From positions 619,844-683,843 of the forward strand of contig NZ_KK214998.1 in the NCBI RefSeq assembly GCF_000633935.1: a stretch of DNA of 64,000 nt. Direction: 5' to 3'. Numbering within the stretch: the first letter of the stretch is position 1; each line of letters starts with the position of its first letter. The notes beneath the pieces are model-generated. The model searched no databases. It had not been told where the DNA came from and saw only the letters and a program-made list of their open reading frames with translations. Source of the stretch: Ectothiorhodospira haloalkaliphila ATCC 51935. GTDB lineage: Bacteria > Pseudomonadota > Gammaproteobacteria > Ectothiorhodospirales > Ectothiorhodospiraceae. The position numbers were made by a program, and so were the translations under genes. This document shows positions 17,497 to 28,869 of the stretch, one piece after another.

Positions 17497-17880
17497 ATGG
17501 TAGAGGAAGAGCAGAACGGAAGACGGCAGTTTCATCGGGTGACTTTCGACGGCGTGGCCTTTCTCACCTTCGATAGTCCTGATGAAATCCGGGTGGAACT
17601 GGTGGACCTGTCGCTGCAGGGTGTGCTGGTGCGAACGCCCACCCTGCTGGCGCCCCGCCGAATGGGGGACTACGGTTACCTGCGTGTGCCGCTGGATTCG
17701 GAGAACAGTATTCTGGTGATGGTGCAGGTGGTGCGCATGGATGCCCACGATCTGGGGCTTCGGGTCACGCAGATGGACCTGGAAAGCGCCCAGCATCTGC
17801 GCCGCCTGGTGGAGTTGAATCTGGGTGATGAGACACTCCTCAGCCGTGACCTGGCGGCCCTGATGGACAGCGGCAAGTAG
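17497..17880 (+). CDS. PilZ-domain protein
   Basis: From the ATG at 17497 (GGAGAGG seven bases upstream) the protein has 127 residues. RRQFHR near the N-terminus and DLSLQG about 30 residues later form the RxxxR and (D/N)xSxxG motifs that bind cyclic di-GMP. The family couples c-di-GMP to motility, pili or exopolysaccharide. An in-frame GTG at 17449 would add 16 residues but falls at the predicted transcription start. It stands alone between divergent RDD and the nfeD/SPFH pair, so its partner is unknown. Confidence 0.88.
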   Translation: MVEEEQNGRRQFHRVTFDGVAFLTFDSPDEIRVELVDLSLQGVLVRTPTLLAPRRMGDYGYLRVPLDSENSILVMVQVVRMDAHDLGLRVTQMDLESAQHLRRLVELNLGDETLLSRDLAALMDSGK

Positions 17881-17968
17881 ACAAGTAGAAAGGAAACCTT
17901 GTGCCGCCTCCCATGGTCGAACCCATCAACGCTCCACAGCTCAATGCTCAAAGGCTGGTCCCGGCCCC

Positions 17969-19495
17969 ATGAAACGACTCGCAACCCCCTTTGCCCGCCG
18001 AATCCTGCTCTGGTGTCTGCTGCTGTTGGTGGGCGCCGGGCTGGCCCTGTTCAGTCACGCCCAGGAGAACGGCAATGGCAATGAACGGGGGGTGGCCGTG
18101 GTGCTGGATGTGGATGGTGCCATCGGCCCCGCCACCAGCGATTACTTTGTGCGCGGGCTGCAATCGGCCCGGGACATGAACGCCGAGATTGTGGTGGTCC
18201 GCATGGACACCCCCGGTGGGCTCGACAGCTCCATGCGGGACATGATCAAGGCCATTCTGTCGTCCCCGGTGCCGGTAGCCAGCTACGTGACGCCTTCGGG
18301 CGCCCGAGCCGCCAGTGCCGGCACCTATATCCTGTATGCCAGCCATGTGGCGGCCATGACCCCGGCCACCAATCTGGGATCGGCCACCCCGGTGCAGATG
18401 GGAGGCCCTCCCGGCATGCCGGATGAGGACGAGCCTCGCCGGCCACGCTCCGAGGATCGTCAGGAGGACGATGCCACCGATGAGGACAACGGTTCTGTCG
18501 ATGCCAACGGTGATGAAGCCAATGGCGAAGCGGCGGAAATCAGAGAAGATGATGTGGAACCTGCGAGCGAGCCACGACGGGGTGGCACCGCCATGGAACG
18601 CAAGGTGCTGGAGGATGCCGTGGCCTATATCCGGGGGCTGGCCGAGTTGCGCGGGCGCAACGCCGACTGGGCCGAGGAGGCGGTGCGCGAGGCCGTTAAC
18701 CTCACGGCAACCGATGCACTCGAGAAGAATGTGATCGACGTGGTGGCCGAGGATATCCGGGATCTGCTGATGCAGATCGATGGCCGCACGGTGAAGATGG
18801 ACGTGGGTGAGCGGGTGCTCAACACCGAAAATCTGGAACTGGTGGAGATCGAACCCGACTGGCGTACCCGGCTCCTGTCGGTGATCACCAATCCGAACAT
18901 CGCCTACATCCTCATGCTGGTGGGCATTTACGGCATCATTTTCGAGCTGGCCAACCCGGGCAGCATCTTCCCGGGCGTGGTGGGTGCCATCAGCCTGGTG
19001 CTGGCCTTGTATGCCTTCCAGGTGCTGCCCATCAACTATGCGGGCCTGGCGCTGATCATCCTGGGGATCGCCTTCATGATTGCCGAAGCCTTCCTGCCCA
19101 GTTTCGGGATACTGGGCATCGGCGGGGTGGCCGCCTTCGTCTTCGGCTCCATCATCCTGGTGGATGAAACCAACCTGCATATTTCCATCCCCCTGATCGG
19201 CGGCACGGCGCTGGTTTCCGCGGTCTTCTTCATCTGGGTGATGAGCAAGCTGATGAATTTGCGAAGAAAGCAGGTGACAACCGGTCGGGAGGAGCTGATC
19301 GGGGCCCAGGGGCAGGCCCTGAAGGACTTCTCCAAGGGGGCTGGTCGGGTCTGGGTGCACAGTGAATCGTGGCTGGCCCAGTCCCGGGTGGCCATCTCCA
19401 AGGGCGATGCGGTGCGGGTGACCGGTATGGATGGTCTCACGCTGACCGTGGAGCCCGTGTCTGATCAAGAAACCTCAACAGGAGTTGCATCATGA
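17969..19495 (+). CDS. NfeD-family membrane-bound serine protease
   Basis: The 508-residue protein is a long-form NfeD. It has an N-terminal signal or anchor (about 11-31), a ClpP-class protease domain (about 40-280) with catalytic serine in [12 protein letters not shown], then several membrane helices (about 310-420) and a C-terminal OB-fold domain. Such proteins cleave stomatin-type partners at membranes. An unusually acidic, low-complexity stretch lies at about 148-210 within the protease domain. The stop overlaps the start of the SPFH gene by four bases, matching the known functional pairing. Confidence 0.9.
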   Translation: MKRLATPFARRILLWCLLLLVGAGLALFSHAQENGNGNERGVAVVLDVDGAIGPATSDYFVRGLQSARDMNAEIVVVRMDTPGGLDSSMRDMIKAILSSPVPVASYVTPSGARAASAGTYILYASHVAAMTPATNLGSATPVQMGGPPGMPDEDEPRRPRSEDRQEDDATDEDNGSVDANGDEANGEAAEIREDDVEPASEPRRGGTAMERKVLEDAVAYIRGLAELRGRNADWAEEAVREAVNLTATDALEKNVIDVVAEDIRDLLMQIDGRTVKMDVGERVLNTENLELVEIEPDWRTRLLSVITNPNIAYILMLVGIYGIIFELANPGSIFPGVVGAISLVLALYAFQVLPINYAGLALIILGIAFMIAEAFLPSFGILGIGGVAAFVFGSIILVDETNLHISIPLIGGTALVSAVFFIWVMSKLMNLRRKQVTTGREELIGAQGQALKDFSKGAGRVWVHSESWLAQSRVAISKGDAVRVTGMDGLTLTVEPVSDQETSTGVAS

Positions 19496-20373
19496 TGACA
19501 GCCCTTCTGGCTCCGCTGGCCCTGATCCTGGGCCTGCTGATCCTGTCGATCCGGATCCTGCCCGAGTACGAACGTGGCGTGATCTTCTTCCTGGGGCGCT
19601 TCCAGTCAGTGAAGGGTCCCGGTCTGATCATCGTGATCCCGGGGATTCAACAGATGGTCCGTGTGGACCTTCGCGTGATCACCCTGGATGTGCCCAGTCA
19701 GGATGTGATTTCCCAGGATAACGTGACGGTACGGGTGAATGCGGTGCTGTACTACCGGGTGGTGGATCCGGAAAAGGCCATCATTCAGGTGGAAGACTTC
19801 AACAACGCCACCAGTCAGCTGGCCCAGACCACCCTGCGTTCGGTGCTGGGCAAGCATGATCTGGATGAGATGCTCTCGGAGCGGGACAAGCTCAACGACG
19901 ACATTCAGAGCATTCTGGACAAGCAGACGGACAACTGGGGTATCAAGGTGGCCAACGTGGAGATCAAGCATGTGGATCTCAACGAGAGCATGATCCGCGC
20001 CATTGCCCGTCAGGCCGAGGCGGAGCGTGAGCGGCGCGCCAAGGTCATCCACGCCCAGGGTGAACTGCAGGCGGCGGTCAAGCTCACCGAGGCGGCGGAT
20101 ATCATGTCGGGCAACCCCCAGGCCCTGCAGCTCCGTTATCTTCAGACCATGAGCGACATGGCCACCGACAACGCCTCGACCATCGTCTTCCCGTTCCCCT
20201 TCGACATGCTCAAAGCGTTCATGGGTGGCGACGATTCGGGCCCGGGGGGCGACAATGACAAGGCCCGCCGGCCCGCCAAGACGTTGGAAGAGGCCGCCCA
20301 GACCACGGTGGAGGCCGATGAGGGTGCGGCAGAGGACAGTGTGCTTCCGCGTCGCTCCAAGGGCGATAAATGA
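19492..20373 (+). CDS. SPFH/stomatin-like protein (slipin)
   Basis: The 293-residue protein has one N-terminal membrane segment (about 3-22) followed by an SPFH domain with [13 protein letters not shown] and [12 protein letters not shown] coiled-coil region rich in Arg and Glu comes next ([20 protein letters not shown]). The acidic C-terminal tail is low complexity. These proteins form oligomeric scaffolds in membrane microdomains and are typical partners of NfeD. It is translationally coupled to nfeD. Confidence 0.92.
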   Translation: MMTALLAPLALILGLLILSIRILPEYERGVIFFLGRFQSVKGPGLIIVIPGIQQMVRVDLRVITLDVPSQDVISQDNVTVRVNAVLYYRVVDPEKAIIQVEDFNNATSQLAQTTLRSVLGKHDLDEMLSERDKLNDDIQSILDKQTDNWGIKVANVEIKHVDLNESMIRAIARQAEAERERRAKVIHAQGELQAAVKLTEAADIMSGNPQALQLRYLQTMSDMATDNASTIVFPFPFDMLKAFMGGDDSGPGGDNDKARRPAKTLEEAAQTTVEADEGAAEDSVLPRRSKGDK

Positions 20374-20386
20374 TCAAGATTGATGC

Positions 20387-21283
20387 ATGACACAGGCGTC
20401 GTCGCTGATCGATCGGTTTCTGGACGCCATGTGGATGGAGCATGGTCTGAGTGACCACACGCTGTCTGCCTACCGGGCGGATCTGTCGGGCCTGGAACGC
20501 TGGCTGGATGGACAGGGTGGTGATCTTGCCGGGGCGGACCGCCACCAGCTGCTGCGCTATCTGGCCCAGCGTCTGGAGGGCGGTGCCCGGCCCCGGAGCA
20601 TGGCCCGCCTGCTGTCGACCCTGCGACGATTCTATGGCCACCTGCTGCAGGTCGGTCAGATCCGTGAAGACCCCACGGTGCGCATCGACGCGCCACGGCT
20701 GGGGCGCCCCCTGCCGGATACGCTGACGGAAACGGAGGTGGATGCCCTGCTGGCGGCCCCGGATACGGAGGACACCAACGGCCTGCGGGATCGGGCCATG
20801 CTGGAGGTGCTGTATGCCACCGGGCTGCGGGTCTCCGAACTGGTGGGATTGCGGCTTGGCCAGGTGAGTCTGCGCCATGGTGTGGTGCGCACCCAGGGCA
20901 AGGGAGGCAAGGAGCGCCTGGTGCCCCTGGGGGAAGAGGCCATGGACTGGCTGGAGCGCTACCTGACCGAAGCCCGTCCGGGGTTGATGCAGGGGCACGG
21001 ACAGTGCGAGGCCCTGTTCGTGACCCGCCGTGGCGCGGGCATGACCCGTCAGGCCTTCTGGTACATGATCCGTCGCCACGCCCGGACGGCGGGTATCACC
21101 AAGCATCTTTCGCCCCACACCCTGCGTCACGCCTTCGCCACGCATCTGCTCAACCATGGCGCAGACCTGCGTGTGGTGCAGATGTTGCTGGGTCATTCCA
21201 GTCTCTCCACCACGCAGATCTACACCCATGTGGCCAGGGAACGGCTCAAGACGCTGCACGCCGAGCACCATCCACGGGGCTGA
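20387..21283 (+). CDS. xerD: site-specific tyrosine recombinase XerD
   Basis: The 298-residue recombinase resolves chromosome dimers at dif together with XerC. All catalytic residues are visible: R148 (TGLRVSE), K172, H244 and R247 in HTLRHAFATH, H270 in LGHSS and the nucleophile Y279 in QIYTHV. The N-terminal SAM-like core-binding domain occupies about residues 5-90. Adjacency to dsbC is a conserved gammaproteobacterial arrangement and supports XerD rather than XerC. Confidence 0.93.
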   Translation: MTQASSLIDRFLDAMWMEHGLSDHTLSAYRADLSGLERWLDGQGGDLAGADRHQLLRYLAQRLEGGARPRSMARLLSTLRRFYGHLLQVGQIREDPTVRIDAPRLGRPLPDTLTETEVDALLAAPDTEDTNGLRDRAMLEVLYATGLRVSELVGLRLGQVSLRHGVVRTQGKGGKERLVPLGEEAMDWLERYLTEARPGLMQGHGQCEALFVTRRGAGMTRQAFWYMIRRHARTAGITKHLSPHTLRHAFATHLLNHGADLRVVQMLLGHSSLSTTQIYTHVARERLKTLHAEHHPRG

Positions 21284-21391
21284 ACCCAGAGCCCCTGGCA
21301 TGGTCTTTTAATCAGTCCCCCGGGTAATATGTTCCGCGTTTCAATCCGGCGACACCGCGATCGCGGCCCAACCCATTCCAAGAGTTGAACC

Positions 21392-22120
21392 ATGCCCAGC
21401 TACCGCATTGTCCTTGTCATGATCCTCCTGCTGGCCCTGCCGGGCCTTTCCCATGCTGACGCTCCCGGTGAGTTGCGAGAGCGCATTGAGGCTCTGGTGC
21501 CCAATGCCCAGGTCAGCAGCATTCGCGAAACTCCCATCCAGGATCTTTACGAGGTGCGTTTCGGCGCGCAGGTCCTCTACATGAGCGGGGATGGCCGCTA
21601 TGTGCTGGAGGGGGACCTGGTGGAACTGGACACCCGACGGAGTCTCACTGCTGCGGCCCGTTCCGAAGGTCGGCAGGAGATCCTGGGAGGGCTCAGCGAG
21701 ACCAGCATGGTGATCTACCCTGCCGAGGGCGAGTCCCGTCACACCATTACCGTCTTCACCGATGTGGACTGCCCCTACTGCCGGCGTTTGCATGATGAGG
21801 TGGCCAAACTCAATGAGGACGGCATTACCGTGCGTTACCTGATGTTCCCTCGCTCCGGTGAAGGCACGCCCACTTACGAGAAAATGGTGTCCATCTGGTG
21901 TTCCGATGACCGCGCCGAGGCCATGGACCAGGTGAAGGCGGGGCGCTCCATTTCCGAGAATGCGTGCGATACGCCAGTGCGCGATCATCTGCGGGCGGGC
22001 CAGATGATGGGCGTGAACGGCACGCCGGCCATCCTGCTGGAGACCGGCGACATGATCCCCGGTTATCGTCCGGCGGGTGAGATTGCCCAGATGATCGACC
22101 ATGTGTCGGGCGGACGTTGA
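21392..22120 (+). CDS. dsbC: thiol:disulfide interchange protein DsbC
   Basis: The 242-residue periplasmic protein has a signal peptide (cleavage near SHA-D), an N-terminal dimerisation domain and a thioredoxin-fold domain. The active site is CPYC (C127, C130) with the cis-proline loop NGTPAI. A second cysteine pair (CSDDR, NACDTP) fits the structural disulfide of DsbC. It isomerises wrong disulfides in secreted proteins. It follows xerD as in many relatives, although the usual downstream neighbours are replaced here by the CnoX-like gene. Confidence 0.93.
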   Translation: MPSYRIVLVMILLLALPGLSHADAPGELRERIEALVPNAQVSSIRETPIQDLYEVRFGAQVLYMSGDGRYVLEGDLVELDTRRSLTAAARSEGRQEILGGLSETSMVIYPAEGESRHTITVFTDVDCPYCRRLHDEVAKLNEDGITVRYLMFPRSGEGTPTYEKMVSIWCSDDRAEAMDQVKAGRSISENACDTPVRDHLRAGQMMGVNGTPAILLETGDMIPGYRPAGEIAQMIDHVSGGR

Positions 22121-22132
22121 TCCAGTCAACCT

Positions 22133-22161
22133 CTTGAAACCTGAGTCTTCACCCCGAAAAT
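22133..22161 (+). promoter_or_regulatory. sigma-32-like heat-shock promoter upstream of the CnoX-like gene
   Basis: CTTGAA (22133-22138) is followed after 13 bases by CCCCGAAAAT (22152-22161), close to the sigma-32 pattern CTTGAA-N11-16-CCCCATNT. It lies about 60 bases before the ATG. In E. coli ybbN (cnoX) is reported as a heat-shock gene, which agrees. Confidence 0.6.
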
Positions 22162-22222
22162 AGAGGGTCACCCATCGGCCCTCCGGGCTGGGACTCACGC
22201 AACTTCAGTACAAGGCCAATTC

Positions 22223-25091
<2,869 letters not shown>

Positions 25092-25101
25092 GCGGGGCCA
25101 G

Positions 25102-25152
25102 AAGCCCCTCTCCCCTCACCCCAACCCCTCTCCCCGGAGGGGAGAGGGGCTT
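25102..25152. repeat. C/G-tract inverted repeat downstream of parE
   Basis: AAGCCCCTCTCCCC (25102-25115) and its exact complement (25139-25152) enclose a second copy of CCCCTCTCCCC that can pair with the same right arm. The intervening CACCCCAACCCCTCTCCC recurs in similar form after hemN (39131-39164). There is no T run, so it looks like an interspersed repeat more than a classical terminator. Confidence 0.7.
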
Positions 25153-25178
25153 AACTTCAGGAATCAACAGGTGTACAC

Positions 25179-25412
25179 GTGGCAAAACCAATGGTTGGAT
25201 TTGGAACACGCCTGGGGCTGATCCTGCTCAGCTTCGCGGGCATCATCATCGCCATGACCGGTATCCTGGAGCTGGCCACCGGTGGCGTGGGCAGCTTCTA
25301 TCCCCCTGAATGGCGATTCCCGGGTTACTCCGTGGTGATGATCATCGGCGGGTATCTCATGATGGCCCCCATGGGCTGGCTTTACATGCGGGATGCCAAG
25401 ACCGATGACTGA
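25179..25412 (+). CDS. small two-helix membrane protein, unknown function
   Basis: This 77-residue protein starts at GTG with AACAGG about seven bases upstream. Two hydrophobic segments (about residues 10-31 and 49-66) are joined by a loop with FYPPEWRFPGYS, and the tail is charged. I do not recognise a family. It lies between parE and parC on the same strand, 13 bp before parC, so it is probably co-transcribed with parC. Coding character (codon-position GC bias, ribosome sites, good spacing) is convincing despite the size. Confidence 0.7.
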   Translation: MAKPMVGFGTRLGLILLSFAGIIIAMTGILELATGGVGSFYPPEWRFPGYSVVMIIGGYLMMAPMGWLYMRDAKTDD

Positions 25413-25425
25413 GTCCCGCTGAGCC

Positions 25426-27672
25426 ATGAGCAATCTCGAACTGAACCTGGATGGTGTTGAACAGCAACCGCTGCACACCTTCACGGAAAAGGCGTACCTG
25501 GACTATTCCATGTACGTCATCCTGGACCGCGCACTACCCCATGTTGGGGATGGCCTCAAGCCCGTACAGCGGCGCCTGATCTACGCCATGAGTGAGCTGG
25601 GCCTGTCGGCCCTGTCCAAGCACAAGAAGTCCGCCCGTACCGTGGGCGATGTGCTGGGCAAATACCATCCCCATGGGGATTCGGCCTGTTACGAGGCCAT
25701 GGTGCTGCTGGCTCAGCCCTTCTCCTCCCGTTATCCGTTCGTGGACGGGCAGGGCAACTGGGGCTCTCCGGACGATCCCAAGTCCTTTGCCGCCATGCGC
25801 TACACCGAGGCGCGCCTGTCCCCCTATGCCCAGTTGCTCCTGTCGGAACTGGGGCAGGGCACGGCGGATTGGGTGCCCAACTTCGATGGCACCATGGAAG
25901 AGCCCAAGGTGCTGCCCGCCCGGTTGCCCAACGTGTTGTTGAATGGTGGTTCGGGGATCGCTGTGGGCATGGCCACCGATATACCGCCCCATAACCTTCG
26001 TGAGGTGGCCCGCGCCTGCATCTGTCTGCTTGAGGACCCGGATGCAGGGCTGGAACAGATCTGCGAGCACATCCAGGGCCCGGATTTCCCCACCGATGCG
26101 GAGATCATCACCCCGCGTCAGGATCTCATGGCCCTGTACCGCACGGGTCATGGCAGTTTGCGCATGCGCGCCCGCTTTGAACGGGAGAATGGCGACATCA
26201 TCATCACCGCCCTGCCGTTTCAGGTGTCCGGGGCCAAGGTGCTTGAGCAGATTGCCTCACAGATGAACGCCAAGAAGCTGCCCATGGTGGAGGACCTGCG
26301 GGATGAGTCGGACCATGAGCATCCGACCCGCCTGGTGATCACCCCCCGTTCCAATCGCGTCGACCCGGAAGGCCTCATGGCCCACCTGTTCGCCACCACC
26401 GATCTGGAACGCAGCTACCGGGTGAACATGAACCTGATCGGCCTGGACGGGCGGCCACAGGTGAAAAGCCTGCCGGCGCTGCTGGCCGAGTGGCTGGAGT
26501 TCAGGGTGGAGACGGTGCGCCGCCGCCTGCAATGGCGCCTGGACAAGGTGCTCAAGCGCCTGCACATCCTGGAAGGCCTGCTGATTGCCTACCTGAACAT
26601 CGACGAGGTGATCCGCATCATCCGTGAAAACGACGAGCCCAAGCCCGTGCTGATGGAACGTTTTGGGCTCACGGACACTCAGGCTGAAGCCATCCTGGAA
26701 CTCAAGTTGCGCCACCTGGCCCGCCTGGAGGAGATGAAGATCCGCGGCGAGCAGGATGAACTGGAGCAGGAACGGGATCACCTGCAGACCGTGCTGGGTT
26801 CCGATGTCAGGCTGCGTGGTCTGGTGCGTGACGAGATCGAGGCGGATGCCGAGAAGTTTGGCGATGATCGACGCTCACCCATTGTTGCGCGCGCCGCCGC
26901 CCAGGCCCTGGACGAATCCGCCCTGGTGCCGGCCGAGCCCCTTACCGTGGTGCTCTCGAAGATGGGCTGGGTGCGGGCCGCCAAGGGCCACGAGGTGGAT
27001 GCCCAAGGGTTGAATTACAAGTCCGGCGATGCCTATCAGTCCGACGCCCAGGGACGCAGCAACCAGCAGGCGGTGTTCCTGGATTCCACGGGCCGCACCT
27101 ATGCCCTGGCCGCCCATACCCTGCCGTCGGCCCGAGGGCAGGGGGAGCCGATCTCGGGGCGCCTGTCGCCACCCGATGGGGCGCGCTTTGTGGGCGTGAT
27201 GATGGGGGCAGGGGAGGATCTGTACCTGATGTCCACTGATCACGGCTATGGCTTCATCTGCCGCATGGAGGACATGATCTCCCGCAACCGTGCCGGCAAG
27301 GCGGTGCTCACGGTGCCCCAGGGCGCCTGCGTGCGCCATCCGATGCGGGTGCGTGATCCCCGGCAACAGTACCTGGCGGCCGCCACCACCGACGGTTACC
27401 TGCTTCTGATCCCTCTCTCGGAGCTGCCCTGCATGCCCCGGGGCAAGGGCAACAAGATCATCAACATCCCCTCCGCCCGCCTCAAGGCTGGCGAAGAGTC
27501 TCTGGCGGACCTGACCCTGCTGGAACCCGAGGACAGCCTCACTGTCGTGGCGGGCAAGAAGTTCAAGACCCTCAAGCCGGATGAATGGCGGGAGTACCTG
27601 GGAGAACGCGGCAAACGCGGCACAAAACTCCCCCGAGGTTTCCAGAAGGTGGACACCCTGAGGCCCCAATGA
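25426..27672 (+). CDS. parC: DNA topoisomerase IV subunit A
   Basis: The 748-residue subunit makes and reseals the double-strand break during decatenation. The catalytic tyrosine lies in [11 protein letters not shown], and the N-terminal segment [15 protein letters not shown], the quinolone-region motif [14 protein letters not shown] and a C-terminal beta-pinwheel region are visible. The length of about 750 and the neighbouring parE identify ParC rather than GyrA. No terminator with a T run follows; a REP pair lies downstream. Confidence 0.97.
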   Translation: MSNLELNLDGVEQQPLHTFTEKAYLDYSMYVILDRALPHVGDGLKPVQRRLIYAMSELGLSALSKHKKSARTVGDVLGKYHPHGDSACYEAMVLLAQPFSSRYPFVDGQGNWGSPDDPKSFAAMRYTEARLSPYAQLLLSELGQGTADWVPNFDGTMEEPKVLPARLPNVLLNGGSGIAVGMATDIPPHNLREVARACICLLEDPDAGLEQICEHIQGPDFPTDAEIITPRQDLMALYRTGHGSLRMRARFERENGDIIITALPFQVSGAKVLEQIASQMNAKKLPMVEDLRDESDHEHPTRLVITPRSNRVDPEGLMAHLFATTDLERSYRVNMNLIGLDGRPQVKSLPALLAEWLEFRVETVRRRLQWRLDKVLKRLHILEGLLIAYLNIDEVIRIIRENDEPKPVLMERFGLTDTQAEAILELKLRHLARLEEMKIRGEQDELEQERDHLQTVLGSDVRLRGLVRDEIEADAEKFGDDRRSPIVARAAAQALDESALVPAEPLTVVLSKMGWVRAAKGHEVDAQGLNYKSGDAYQSDAQGRSNQQAVFLDSTGRTYALAAHTLPSARGQGEPISGRLSPPDGARFVGVMMGAGEDLYLMSTDHGYGFICRMEDMISRNRAGKAVLTVPQGACVRHPMRVRDPRQQYLAAATTDGYLLLIPLSELPCMPRGKGNKIINIPSARLKAGEESLADLTLLEPEDSLTVVAGKKFKTLKPDEWREYLGERGKRGTKLPRGFQKVDTLRPQ

Positions 27673-27722
27673 TCCTCCTCTTGGGAGCGAAAGGAATCTG
27701 TCCCGGTCTTTGAGGTTTTTGG

Positions 27723-27810
27723 GTGGGAGCGGGCCTGCCCGCGAACGGGGTGTGGAATCACCACCGTGGCCCTTCCCTGCATGGGCTTCGCGGCCGGGGG
27801 CCGCTCCCAC
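27723..27810. repeat. paired REP elements (BIME-like) between parC and htpX
   Basis: GTGGGAGCGGGCCTGCCCGCGAA (27723-27745; first 20 bases are the conserved core) and the inverted copy at 27787-27810 are separated by 41 bases. Each contains its own imperfect hairpin (GCGGGCCTGCCCGC; GCGGCCGGGGGCCGC). The sequence strongly resembles the REPs common in Pseudomonas intergenic regions. Just downstream the octamer AAGGGGAC occurs three times between about 27815 and 27842. Confidence 0.8.
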
Positions 27811-27857
27811 AGGGGACTCAAGGGGACCCATTCAAGGGGACTATCCTTGTTGCCGAG

Positions 27858-27886
27858 CTTGAATTTTTAACGGTAAACCCCATCTA
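27858..27886 (+). promoter_or_regulatory. sigma-32 heat-shock promoter of htpX
   Basis: CTTGAA (27858-27863), a 14-base spacer and CCCCATCTA (27878-27886) match the sigma-32 consensus almost perfectly. The ATG of htpX lies 45 bases downstream, and HtpX is a heat-shock protease in E. coli. Confidence 0.85.
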
Positions 27887-27930
27887 ATACGCCGGACAAA
27901 GTCGGCAATCTTCTCATCGACGGAGAGAAC

Positions 27931-28821
27931 ATGAAGCGTATCGCCCTTTTTCTGGCCACCAACCTGGCCATCATTGTGGTGCTCAGTATCACCCTGCGGA
28001 TTCTGGGCGTTGAACGGATCCTGGACGAGACCGGGACCGGGCTGAATCTCAACAACCTGCTGGTGTTCGCGCTGGTATTCGGTTTCGGTGGCTCGTTCAT
28101 CTCCCTGGCCATTTCCAAATGGATGGCCAAGAAGACCATGGGTGTCAAGGTGATTGAACAGCCTGGCAACCCCACCGAACAGTGGCTGGTGGACACCGTG
28201 CGGCGGCAGGCCAAGCAGGCCGGCATTGGCATGCCTGAGGTGGGAATCTTCAACTCCCCCGATCCCAACGCCTTCGCCACCGGTATGTCCAGGAACAACG
28301 CCCTCGTTGCGGTGAGTACCGGCCTGATGCAGAACATGGGGCAGGACGAGGTGGAGGCTGTGCTGGGTCACGAGGTGAGTCACGTGGCCAACGGCGACAT
28401 GGTGACGCTGGCCCTGATCCAGGGGGTGGTGAACACCTTCGTGATCTTCCTGGCCCGCGTGATCGGGCACTTTGTGGACCGGGTGGTGTTCAAGAACGAG
28501 CAGGGTCATGGCCCGGCCTTCTGGATTACCACCATCGTGGCGGAGATCATCCTGGCCATCCTGGCCTCCATCATCGTGATGTGGTTCTCCCGTCAGCGGG
28601 AATTCCGGGCCGACACCGGTGGTGCCGAACTGTCCAGCCGGGAGAAGATGATTTCGGCTCTGGAGCGCTTGCGTGCCGCTCAGGGACAGCCTTCACAGAT
28701 GCCGGATCAAATGCAGGCCTTCGGTATCCGCGGCGGTGGTGTCACCCAGGGCCTCAAGCGCCTGTTCATGACGCACCCGCCCCTGGAAGAGCGGATCATG
28801 GCGCTGAAGTCGGGGCGTTGA
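27931..28821 (+). CDS. htpX: membrane zinc metalloprotease HtpX
   Basis: The 296-residue M48 protease degrades misfolded inner-membrane proteins together with FtsH. Two N-terminal helices (about 5-25 and 35-57), the zinc motif HEVSH, two further helices (about 160-182 and 195-217) and a downstream glutamate in [12 protein letters not shown] are visible. Length and order of helices match E. coli HtpX. It is monocistronic, with its own sigma-32 promoter and a palindromic terminator at 28839-28869. Confidence 0.96.
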   Translation: MKRIALFLATNLAIIVVLSITLRILGVERILDETGTGLNLNNLLVFALVFGFGGSFISLAISKWMAKKTMGVKVIEQPGNPTEQWLVDTVRRQAKQAGIGMPEVGIFNSPDPNAFATGMSRNNALVAVSTGLMQNMGQDEVEAVLGHEVSHVANGDMVTLALIQGVVNTFVIFLARVIGHFVDRVVFKNEQGHGPAFWITTIVAEIILAILASIIVMWFSRQREFRADTGGAELSSREKMISALERLRAAQGQPSQMPDQMQAFGIRGGGVTQGLKRLFMTHPPLEERIMALKSGR

Positions 28822-28838
28822 TGGTTGTATGGCTGCTC

Positions 28839-28869
28839 GGGATGAGGGGCAGGTATTGCCCCTCATCCC
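28839..28869. terminator. bidirectional hairpin between htpX and the fimX-like gene
   Basis: GGGATGAGGGGCA (28839-28851) pairs perfectly with 28857-28869 across a five-base loop. It lies after htpX and overlaps the last codons and stop (28863-28865) of the convergent gene, so it can serve both strands. Confidence 0.7.

Noticed and set aside
22141-22222. Riboswitch between dsbC and the CnoX-like gene
   Set aside because: A small hairpin (CCCATCGGCCC/GGGCTGGG) exists, but the sequence does not match conserved cores of the c-di-GMP or SAM classes I know.
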